From Dyadobacter chenwenxiniae (GTDB lineage Bacteria; Bacteroidota; Bacteroidia; Cytophagales; Spirosomataceae), in assembly GCF_022869785.1 (NCBI RefSeq), contig NZ_CP094997.1, positions 4,712,001 through 4,776,000 on the forward strand: 64,000 nt of DNA, given 5' to 3'. A model generated the notes under the pieces. The model was not told the origin of the DNA, searched no databases, and saw only the letters and a list, made by a program, of their open reading frames with translations. Positions 1-7,339 of the stretch are shown piece by piece (positions within the stretch are counted from its first letter, which is position 1; each line of letters starts with the position of its first letter). Made by a program: the position numbers and the translations under genes.

Positions 1-389
1 TGATTTCTCCGAAATTCAAAGCCACTTATGGAATGCTGGGGACAACTTTTGGCGGTAACCACTTGGCTTGTGCGGCGGGCGTCGCGGTCCTGGATATCAT
101 GAAGGATGAAAATCTGCTGGAAAATGCGGCGGAAATTGGCGACTATCTCCTAAAAGGAATCGAAGAAATTGGCGGGTATAAAGAGCTGAGAGGCCGCGGG
201 TTGATGATCGGGATTGAGTATGATTTCCCGGTAAAGGATCTTCGGAACAAACTTTTATTCGATTATAAAATGTTCACTGGAGTGGCGGGCGCTAACACCA
301 TTCGGCTATTGCCTTCACTTGCTTTGGGCAAGGAAGAGGCAGATCAATTCCTGGAAGCATTGAAAAAAGAGACATCCGTCGCCATTTAA
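1..389 (+). CDS. argD: Acetylornithine/succinylornithine aminotransferase, C-terminal part (cut by window start)
   Basis: This is the C-terminal end of a class III PLP-dependent aminotransferase; the reading frame is open from base 3, so the gene starts outside the window. The motif GTTFGGNHLACAA is typical of the acetylornithine aminotransferase group, which transfers an amino group from glutamate to N-acyl-glutamate semialdehyde in arginine synthesis. The PLP lysine would lie upstream and is not visible. The ornithine carbamoyltransferase-like gene starts 34 bp downstream on the same strand, which supports argD over the related 4-aminobutyrate or ornithine aminotransferases. Family and context agree; exact substrate (acetyl- or succinyl-ornithine) is inferred. 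Confidence 0.85.
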   Translation, partial: ISPKFKATYGMLGTTFGGNHLACAAGVAVLDIMKDENLLENAAEIGDYLLKGIEEIGGYKELRGRGLMIGIEYDFPVKDLRNKLLFDYKMFTGVAGANTIRLLPSLALGKEEADQFLEALKKETSVAI

Positions 390-423
390 TTTAACCTAAC
401 CGCCGCAGAAATTACCGAACTGA

Positions 424-1371
424 ATGAAACACTTTCTTTCCATAAACGACGTAACCGATCTGAATCAGCTGATTTCAAATGGCATTGCAGCCAAGCGTAA
501 TCCGTTTTCTGACCTTGAGTTAGGCAAAAATAAAACCATCGGACTGCTATTTTTCAATTCTAGTTTGAGAACAAGGATCAGCACACAGAAAGCGGCGCAA
601 AACCTTGGGCTTAATGTGATTACGATGAATGTAGGCCAGGATGGATGGGGTCTGGAAATGGAAGAAGGCGTCATTATGAACGGCGATAAAGCGGAGCACG
701 TAAAAGAGGCGGCGGCGGTGATCGGCAGTTATTGTGATATCATTGGAATCCGGTCTTTCGCGGGCTTGCAGGATCGGGATAAGGATTATGCGGAAATTGT
801 TTTTGAGCAGTTCAAAAAATACGCTGAGGTTCCGATTATTAACCTCGAATCCGCCACAAGGCACCCTTTGCAGTCTCTTGCTGATTGCATTACAATCGAA
901 GAATTTAAGGTAAAACAACGTCCTAAGGTCGTTTTGACGTGGTTACCACATTTCAAAGCATTGCCACAGGCCGTTGCCAATTCATTCTGTGAATGGATGA
1001 ATCCGATGGATGTGGAGCTTGTGATCACGCATCCGGAAGGTTACGATCTTGCTCCCGAATTTGTGGGAAAAGGGCAAGTTATTTATAATCAGGACAAAGC
1101 ATTGGAAGGCGCAGATTTTGTTTATGGAAAAAACTGGTCGTCTTACCAGCATTATGGCCAGGTTTTAACGAGCGACCCTTCCTGGATGATTACGGAAGCA
1201 AAAATGTCCCTTACTGATAATGGTAAATTCATGCATTGCCTCCCATTGCGCCGCAATATGAAAGTGGCGGACGAGGTTTTGGATGGACCAAGATCATTGG
1301 TAATTGAACAAGCAGCCAATCGTGAATGGTCTGCACAAGCAGCATTGCGTGAAGTTTTGCTAAATATTTGA
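424..1371 (+). CDS. argF': N-acetyl/N-succinyl-ornithine carbamoyltransferase (315 aa)
   Basis: This transcarbamylase acts on an N-acylated ornithine and carbamoyl phosphate in the Bacteroidota arginine pathway. The carbamoyl-phosphate loop is SLRTRIST (residues 47-54), followed by GWGLEMEEG (74-82); HPLQSLAD and HCLPLRRN are the other family signatures. The HCLPLRRN form and the tryptophan-rich loop separate it from ordinary ornithine carbamoyltransferase (HCLP with a different continuation). Residue 90 (in NGDKAEH) sits where, as I recall, B. fragilis succinylornithine transcarbamylase has Pro90 and Xanthomonas acetylornithine transcarbamylase has Glu92; here it is Ala, favouring the larger succinyl substrate. 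It lies between argD and hemH in an apparent operon. Confidence 0.9.
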   Translation: MKHFLSINDVTDLNQLISNGIAAKRNPFSDLELGKNKTIGLLFFNSSLRTRISTQKAAQNLGLNVITMNVGQDGWGLEMEEGVIMNGDKAEHVKEAAAVIGSYCDIIGIRSFAGLQDRDKDYAEIVFEQFKKYAEVPIINLESATRHPLQSLADCITIEEFKVKQRPKVVLTWLPHFKALPQAVANSFCEWMNPMDVELVITHPEGYDLAPEFVGKGQVIYNQDKALEGADFVYGKNWSSYQHYGQVLTSDPSWMITEAKMSLTDNGKFMHCLPLRRNMKVADEVLDGPRSLVIEQAANREWSAQAALREVLLNI

Positions 1372-1384
1372 AATAATCGAAAGA

Positions 1385-2458
1385 ATGAATACTGATACAT
1401 TGGCTCAGCCAAACAACACTTCAACAAACTTTAATGCTGTCCGTAAAACCGGTGTCCTCATTGTCAATTTGGGAACGCCGGATAGCCCGTCAGTTCCGGA
1501 TGTGCGAAAATATCTTCGTGAATTCCTGATGGACGAGCGTGTGATTGATATCCCCTATCTGAACCGCTGGATGCTGATTAACCTGATCATTGCACCATTC
1601 AGAGCACCAAAATCTGCTAAAATTTACAAGCAACTTTGGAGACCGGATGGATCACCTTTAAAGATTTACGGCTTTTCGGTGAAAGAAAAATTGCAGCGCG
1701 TGCTCGGCGACGATTATGTTGTGGAACTAGCCATGCGTTACCAAAGTCCGAGCATTGAGAATGGTTTGAAGGCATTGAGAAAGCAAACACTTTCAGAGAT
1801 CATCATCGTTCCATTTTTTCCGCAATACGCCTCTGCTTCAACAGGTTCTGTATACAAAGAAGTAATGCGCGTGGTGCAGGATTGGGAAGTTTTGCCGGAG
1901 ATTAAATTCGTCAACCGCTTTCTGGATCACCCCAAGTTCATTGAAGGCTTTGTGAATCTGGGTAAAAAATACATGGCGGAGCGCCATTATGATCATGTTG
2001 TGTTTAGTTACCACGGACTTCCTGAAAGGCAAATTACAAAAGGCGATGTAACCGGAAATTTTTGCCAATTTGGATCTTGCTGCGATCATTTGGATGCCCG
2101 GAATCAACATTGTTACCGCGCGCAATGTTTCGAAACAACGCGTTTGCTCGTCAAAGGATTAGGCCTTGCAGAAGGCACTTACACGACTTGCTTCCAATCC
2201 AGATTAGGCAAAAACCCATGGATCAAGCCTTATACAGACGAAGTGATTCCTGAATTGACCAAAAAAGGCGTGAAAAGCGTGCTGGCATTTTCACCTGCAT
2301 TCGTTGCTGATTGTTTGGAAACGACGATAGAAGTTGGTGAGGAATATAAAGAGATCTTTGAAAAAGAAGGCGGAATTCACTGGCAGCTTGTTGAGAGTTT
2401 GAATGACAGCGACATTTGGATAGAAACTTTGGAAGACATCATAAAAAAAGCGGTTTAA
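1385..2458 (+). CDS. hemH: Ferrochelatase (357 aa)
   Basis: Ferrochelatase inserts ferrous iron into protoporphyrin IX (or coproporphyrin III) at the end of haem synthesis. The N-terminal GVLIVNLGTPDSP motif (23-35), the catalytic His210 in SYHGLPER, and the C-terminal FSPAFVADCLETTIEVGEEY region with its conserved glutamates are all present. A segment with five cysteines (positions 227, 232, 233, 243 and 248) lies just after the active site; some bacterial ferrochelatases carry an iron-sulfur cluster, so this could be a metal site, though that is inference. It begins 13 bp after argF'. The stop codon falls in the loop of a terminator hairpin shared with the convergent cysteine desulfurase gene. 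Confidence 0.95.
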   Translation: MNTDTLAQPNNTSTNFNAVRKTGVLIVNLGTPDSPSVPDVRKYLREFLMDERVIDIPYLNRWMLINLIIAPFRAPKSAKIYKQLWRPDGSPLKIYGFSVKEKLQRVLGDDYVVELAMRYQSPSIENGLKALRKQTLSEIIIVPFFPQYASASTGSVYKEVMRVVQDWEVLPEIKFVNRFLDHPKFIEGFVNLGKKYMAERHYDHVVFSYHGLPERQITKGDVTGNFCQFGSCCDHLDARNQHCYRAQCFETTRLLVKGLGLAEGTYTTCFQSRLGKNPWIKPYTDEVIPELTKKGVKSVLAFSPAFVADCLETTIEVGEEYKEIFEKEGGIHWQLVESLNDSDIWIETLEDIIKKAV

Positions 2459-2469
2459 CAACCGCTTTT
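2446..2469. terminator. Bidirectional terminator hairpin between hemH and the cysteine desulfurase gene
   Basis: A perfect 10-bp stem (AAAAGCGGTT at 2446-2455 with its complement at 2460-2469) closes a 4-base loop that contains most of the hemH stop codon. The A/T ends give a U-run on either strand, so it can serve both convergent genes. Confidence 0.8.
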
Positions 2470-2473
2470 GCTT

Positions 2474-3622
2474 TTACAGGATCACACTTTCCTTTTTGTA
2501 CAATTCCGCAAGCGTGTGCGCGGCATAATCTATCTCTTCCTCTGTATTATATTTTCCAAAAGAGAAACGAACGTTAGCTCTGTTCTCGTCAATTTTAAGT
2601 TCATTCAAGACGTGCGAACCAATTTCTGTTCCACTGGCGCAGGCGCTTCCTCCTGAGACTGCTATGCCAGCAATATCGAGGTTAAAAAGCAGCATATCGC
2701 TGATATCCGACGGCGGCAAGCTTACATTCAGGACGGTGTAAAGACTTTTGTCCAGATCCGCTGAATTTCCGTTGAATGTTATGCCTTCGATGCTGCTCGT
2801 CAGTTTGTCGATCATTCGCGATTTCAGACCTTCCATGTGCTTGCGGTGTGCGTCCATGTCACGATAGGCAATTTCCAATGCTTTGGCTAAGCCCACAATG
2901 CCATATATATTTTCGGTTCCCCCGCGCATGTTTCGCTCTTGCGCGCCTCCGTGCACGAAGGGAGCAATTTTTAGTCCGGGTCTGATATAAAGAAACCCAA
3001 CGCCTTTTGGGCCATTGAATTTATGGGCTGCGCCGACGATGAAATTAGTTTTCAGCTCTTGCAGGTCATGCTTATAGTGACCCATTGTTTGCACCGTATC
3101 ACTATGAAAAACGGCATTATATTTTTCGCAAATGTCTCCTACTGCTTCCAGATCCAGCAAATTGCCAATTTCGTTGTTGCCATGCATTAAGGAAACCAGC
3201 GATCGGGAATTGGATTGAAGCAATGTCTCCAGATGTTCCAGATCAACTTCACCCTTCCCGTTTAGATTCACAAAGCTTAGTTGAATCTGACCCGTTTTCT
3301 TTAAATGTTCAAGCGTATGCAAAACGGCATGATGCTCGATTCGGGATGTGATGGCGTGTTTTAGTCCAAGTGTTTCAATACTCGAACGAATGGCCGTATT
3401 ATCTGCTTCTGTGCCGCCGGATGTGAAGAATATTTCAGCAGGCGCCGCATTTAAAATACCGGCAATGGTCTTTCTGGCTCGCTCAATAGACGACCGCACG
3501 GCACGACCGTAAGCGTGAATGGAGGATGGATTGCCAAATTGCTCGGTCATGAGCGGCAGCATCACTTCTAAAACTTCCGGATCAAGACGCGTCGTGGCCG
3601 CATTGTCCAAATAAACTTTCAT
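2474..3622 (-). CDS. Cysteine desulfurase, NifS/IscS family (382 aa)
   Basis: This PLP enzyme removes sulfur from cysteine as a protein-bound persulfide for Fe-S clusters, tRNA thiolation or cofactors. Seen: MKVYLDNAATTRLDPEV at the N-terminus, TSGGTEADN, HKFNGPKGVGF with the PLP lysine, and the mobile loop SGGSACASG with the catalytic cysteine. A much longer frame exists upstream, but it overlaps the mutase gene and its extra residues look non-native; the family start at 3622 lies 4 bp after the mutase stop. The gene is the second in a likely two-gene operon. IscS-like versus other NifS classes cannot be settled here; no iscU or iscA is adjacent. Confidence 0.93.
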   Translation of the reverse strand: MKVYLDNAATTRLDPEVLEVMLPLMTEQFGNPSSIHAYGRAVRSSIERARKTIAGILNAAPAEIFFTSGGTEADNTAIRSSIETLGLKHAITSRIEHHAVLHTLEHLKKTGQIQLSFVNLNGKGEVDLEHLETLLQSNSRSLVSLMHGNNEIGNLLDLEAVGDICEKYNAVFHSDTVQTMGHYKHDLQELKTNFIVGAAHKFNGPKGVGFLYIRPGLKIAPFVHGGAQERNMRGGTENIYGIVGLAKALEIAYRDMDAHRKHMEGLKSRMIDKLTSSIEGITFNGNSADLDKSLYTVLNVSLPPSDISDMLLFNLDIAGIAVSGGSACASGTEIGSHVLNELKIDENRANVRFSFGKYNTEEEIDYAAHTLAELYKKESVIL

Positions 3623-3626
3623 TTGA

Positions 3627-5030
3627 TTATTTTTTTGGCTCTGAAATGATCTCCTTAATGTCGGAAATGATCTTGTTGGCCAGATTGATTGCGGTCGTTT
3701 GCGTTTCTGATTCCGAATAAATCCGAATGATCGGCTCAGTGTTTGACTTGCGCAAGTGTACCCATTCTCTGTCAAATTCAATCCTAACGCCATCAATCGT
3801 GTTCAAAGGCTGTTTAGAATATCTGGTTTGAATGCGACTGAGAATGTTATCGACATTTATATCGGGCGTGAGCTCAATCTTGTTTTTTGAAATATAATAA
3901 CCTGGATATGACCGGCGCAAAACGGAAGCCGTTTTGCCAAATTTGGCCAAATGTGTCAGAAACAATGCGATTCCAACCAATGCATCGCGTCCGTAGTGAC
4001 TCTCCGGATAAATGACACCGCCATTTCCCTCACCACCGATGATCGCCTGATTTGCCTTCATCATATTGACAACATTCACCTCGCCTACCGCGGAAGCAAA
4101 ATACTTTCCGCCAGCCTTGATCGTCACATCGCGCAATGCAGCGGTAGAAGATAAGTTGGAAACGGTGTTACCAGGTGTGTTTTTAAGCACATAGTCCGCA
4201 ACGGCAACCAACGTATATTCCTCACCAAACGGCGTTCCGTCTTCACACATCAACGCAAGCCGGTCCACATCAGGATCAACTACAATGCCGAGATTGAAAG
4301 AGCCATCCTTCAATTCTTTGCTGATCTCACGCAAATGTTCAGGAAGCGGCTCGGGGTTATGGGCAAAGTTTCCGGTGGGCTCGCAATTTAACTTTTTGAT
4401 ATTTTTAACTGAAACGCCTAATGCTTCCAGGAGCATCGGGACAACGATTCCGCCTGTAGAATTGACCGCATCAACAACGATCCTGAAATTAGCATTGGTT
4501 ATAGCCTCCACATCTACCAATGGTAATGCAAGGACCTGATCTATATGCTTTTGTAAATATGAATCATCCGCACTGTAGCTTCCCAATTTTTTAACATCAA
4601 CAAAAGCGAAATCTTCCTCGTCTGCAATTCTTAAAACTTCTGCACCTTCTTCTTCCGAGATAAATTCTCCGTCCTGGTTCAGCAGTTTCAGCGCGTTCCA
4701 TTGAATCGGGTTATGGCTTGCTGTTAAGATAATCCCTCCTGCTGCTCCTTCGGCCGTGACCGCTATCTCAACTGTAGGCGTAGTGGAAAGTCCGAGATCC
4801 GTTACATGAAGTCCGACTCCCTGCAATGTCCCGGCAACAAGGCGGCTCACCATTTCACCGGATAAGCGTGCGTCCCTGCCTATAACAACCTTTAAATTTT
4901 GTGGATTTGTACGTCTCAGCCATGTTCCGTATGCCGCTGCAAACTTGGCAACATCAATGGGAGTCAGCCCCTCACCCGATTTTCCACCCACGATACCTCT
5001 GATTCCTGAGATAGATTTAATTAACGTCAC
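3627..5030 (-). CDS. glmM: Phosphoglucosamine mutase / phosphohexomutase (467 aa)
   Basis: This is an alpha-D-phosphohexomutase that most likely interconverts glucosamine-6-phosphate and glucosamine-1-phosphate for peptidoglycan and LPS precursors. The phosphoserine loop TASHNP has Ser105; the metal loop DPDVDRL lies at 252-258; the sugar loop GGEGNGG at 332-338; and the C-terminal phosphate loop reads RKSNTEPIIRIY. The N-terminal ISGIRGIVGG resembles the GlmM group (GTDGIRG in the classical enzyme), so a phosphomannomutase-like role is the main alternative. The gene is followed 4 bp later by cysteine desulfurase. Confidence 0.82.
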   Translation of the reverse strand: MTLIKSISGIRGIVGGKSGEGLTPIDVAKFAAAYGTWLRRTNPQNLKVVIGRDARLSGEMVSRLVAGTLQGVGLHVTDLGLSTTPTVEIAVTAEGAAGGIILTASHNPIQWNALKLLNQDGEFISEEEGAEVLRIADEEDFAFVDVKKLGSYSADDSYLQKHIDQVLALPLVDVEAITNANFRIVVDAVNSTGGIVVPMLLEALGVSVKNIKKLNCEPTGNFAHNPEPLPEHLREISKELKDGSFNLGIVVDPDVDRLALMCEDGTPFGEEYTLVAVADYVLKNTPGNTVSNLSSTAALRDVTIKAGGKYFASAVGEVNVVNMMKANQAIIGGEGNGGVIYPESHYGRDALVGIALFLTHLAKFGKTASVLRRSYPGYYISKNKIELTPDINVDNILSRIQTRYSKQPLNTIDGVRIEFDREWVHLRKSNTEPIIRIYSESETQTTAINLANKIISDIKEIISEPKK

Positions 5031-5133
5031 GATCTAGAATTCCTCTTTTTGTTTGGTTGCAAAAATACTAAATTTCCCTCTCTACTATCCGATTTTTCTT
5101 GAAACAAAAACAACATTTGACTTATCGTCGCAA

Positions 5134-5982
5134 CTAATCTTGCAGTAACTGAATGTCTACATGGGTAGTTAGCCGGGAGGTTGTATATCCTAGAAACGAA
5201 CCCATCACGGGTGCCAGTTGATCATAATCCGCAGAAGTCCCCATACTAATATGGTTGTTAATCACCGCCTTACCTTCGGTCGGATCAAATCCGCGCCATC
5301 CGGCACCGGGCAAAAAAACTTCGGCCCATGCGTGGAGTTCATGTGCCTGCTGGGGATTTCCGTATAAATATCCGCTTACGAATCTGGCCGCAATTCCAAG
5401 GCTTCGGCAAGCGCCGATGAATAACCGCGCAAATTCCCGGCAAGAGCCGCTCCTGTCACGCAATGTGTCATCCGGCGGATATGCCTTCCCATATTCACGG
5501 TCCTGATATACAAAGTTTTGGCTGATATGCTGACTCATTTCAACGAGGAACGGAATGGTGGCATAGTTGACATGCGCTGCCAGTTTGCGCGCAAATTGCT
5601 CAACCTGTTGCGTCGCGTCGGTTTTGTCCAGATAAGGGATCAGGTATTTGTAAATCCTGTTATCGTATAGAAACGGGATCTTACTGGTTTCGAAAGGATA
5701 AAACACAAAGTCGAAAACATTCACCGGCTCAGAGCTTACCGTAATGGATGCGTCTACGAAAAGCTTGTTGTACGGTTGATTATAGAAGTAGATCAAATGC
5801 TGGACATTGCCTTCCACATCTATATTTTTTACAATTTTAGAGGGCTGCGGATCAATAAACAGATTGTATTCCAGCAATCGCTGGTGTGGATAAGATCTCG
5901 GGTATAAATACAATGTGTGCATTTCCAGAACTACCGGAAAATTATATTGATATTCCAGAGAGTGCCGGACTTTTAGATTCAT
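5134..5982 (-). CDS. Transglutaminase-like cysteine protease family protein (282 aa)
   Basis: An N-terminal beta domain of the 'bacterial transglutaminase-like N-terminal' type (about residues 1-85) is followed by a transglutaminase core. The catalytic triad is visible as Cys181 in SGSCREFARL, His217 in ELHAWAEVF and Asp233 in GFDPTEG. No signal peptide is seen, so it is probably cytoplasmic. It lies 97 bp downstream of the alpha-E gene on the same strand; these two families normally travel with a circularly permuted ATP-grasp protein, a system thought to build or modify peptides. That third partner is not present here. The precise substrate is unknown. Confidence 0.85.
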   Translation of the reverse strand: MNLKVRHSLEYQYNFPVVLEMHTLYLYPRSYPHQRLLEYNLFIDPQPSKIVKNIDVEGNVQHLIYFYNQPYNKLFVDASITVSSEPVNVFDFVFYPFETSKIPFLYDNRIYKYLIPYLDKTDATQQVEQFARKLAAHVNYATIPFLVEMSQHISQNFVYQDREYGKAYPPDDTLRDRSGSCREFARLFIGACRSLGIAARFVSGYLYGNPQQAHELHAWAEVFLPGAGWRGFDPTEGKAVINNHISMGTSADYDQLAPVMGSFLGYTTSRLTTHVDIQLLQD

Positions 5983-6079
5983 GAAGTTTCCTGCGTTTTA
6001 TTAAAAACCGGACCCATCCAATCCAATGGCAGTTTTTGAACTGATTTACTATATGGCCACCAAGTTATCCAAATTTTAA

Positions 6080-7120
6080 TCAGTTCATCCATTGTGTCTT
6101 GAAATGGCTTGCCGACTGTGACTGGATCTGTCCCTGTGACTGGCTTTGCGATTGACTGTGCGACTGACCCTTTTCCAAGCCAAAATACATGTCAAAAATC
6201 GCGTTGTCGACTTCGTTATTTTTAGTCTGAAATTTATCCAGATATTCGTGAAGACCCATTTTGAAAACATCTTCAACGTCTGTAAACTCTAATTCTGTAC
6301 GGATTTTGCTTAACGCACGCTCGGCAGGATTGGTGTGTCCCCGTTCCGGAATGGACCCCGCAATTGCATATAATGACAGCTCCGCCTGCCTTACGCAGTA
6401 AGCGATGGACCTCGGAAATAATTTGTCCAAAATAAGAAAAGCGACGATGTTCATGGGCGTTAGCGCACGGTGTGTCTGCCTATACATATTATAGGCACTC
6501 ACAGATTTCAAAACCGCCGTCCAAAGCATCAAATCAAGCGTTGAGCCTGAGGTTCCCGAGTCTTGTAACAATGTAAAATACTTCACATCCAGAAAGCGTG
6601 AACATTTATCTGCACGCTCAATATGCCGGCCGAGGCGACCAAAATGCCAGGCTTCATTCCGAGTTATAGACGAATCCACGACGCCATGAAAAAGCTGGCA
6701 ACTTTTGCGGATATCCGTAAAATAGGATTGCATATGATCCATATTTCTGAAATTATCCGGATTCGTGCTGCGAATGGAAAGGTAGAAAGTGTTGATACTC
6801 TCCCACATCTCCTTCGATATGGTTTCCCGGATCGTCCGCGCATTTTCACGTGCCTCGTAAAGACAGCTTATAATAGAGTTGGGATTTCTTTTATCAAAAG
6901 TCAGGAAATGTATAACGTCCTCTTTTGTAGGCTTCTCGTAATATTTATAAAACAAATAATGATCCGCGGTTGCGATCAGAAGCGGTTCCCATTGCTCGTC
7001 CACGTCCGGCGGCAGATCCAATGCCAGATTAAAATTAACTCCCACAAAACGGGCGTAGTTCTCTACCCGCTCTATGTAACGATTCATCCAGTAAATTGAA
7101 TTGGCAACTCGGCTAAGCAT
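6080..7120 (-). CDS. Alpha-E domain-containing protein (DUF403, 346 aa) with Gln/Ser-rich tail
   Basis: The whole protein up to about residue 315 is the all-helical alpha-E domain, recognised by the start MLSRVANSIYWMNRYIERVENYARF and by the WHFGRLGRHIERADKCSRFLD segment near the middle (quoted in parts). The family has no established enzymatic activity; it is usually fused to or encoded with ATP-grasp and transglutaminase proteins. The last 25 residues are a low-complexity alternation of Ser and Gln, not a normal part of the family and encoded by short tandem repeats of the Ser-Gln codons. Transglutaminase follows downstream. The gene is divergent from the HerA-like ATPase with a 219-bp AT-rich spacer. 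Confidence 0.85.
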   Translation of the reverse strand: MLSRVANSIYWMNRYIERVENYARFVGVNFNLALDLPPDVDEQWEPLLIATADHYLFYKYYEKPTKEDVIHFLTFDKRNPNSIISCLYEARENARTIRETISKEMWESINTFYLSIRSTNPDNFRNMDHMQSYFTDIRKSCQLFHGVVDSSITRNEAWHFGRLGRHIERADKCSRFLDVKYFTLLQDSGTSGSTLDLMLWTAVLKSVSAYNMYRQTHRALTPMNIVAFLILDKLFPRSIAYCVRQAELSLYAIAGSIPERGHTNPAERALSKIRTELEFTDVEDVFKMGLHEYLDKFQTKNNEVDNAIFDMYFGLEKGQSHSQSQSQSQGQIQSQSASHFKTQWMN

Positions 7121-7339
7121 AAAATGAAAGTGTTGTCTCTAAAATTGTTTAATCAGAATATTTACTAGGCAATATCACCAAAATACCTAATAAAATTTTG
7201 CAAATACAAGAACCTACGAAAAGTAATATAACTTCTCAAAAGAATAGTATTGTTAAGAAACAGCCGCTTATTCCGCTGAAACCTCCCAAAACCGTTAATT
7301 TTTGTAAATTAACATTTCTTAAACAAAACCATTATTCCT

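Noticed and set aside
3623..3796. A longer cysteine desulfurase frame starting at 3796
   Set aside because: It overlaps the mutase gene over its whole extra length, and the added residues do not look like a transferase N-terminus; the family start MKVYLDNAATT is at 3622.
7121..7339. A promoter box (TAATTTTTG at 7296-7304) for the HerA-like gene
   Set aside because: The spacing inside the box is one base too long for TAnnTTTG and no -33 match is found, so support is too weak to list.
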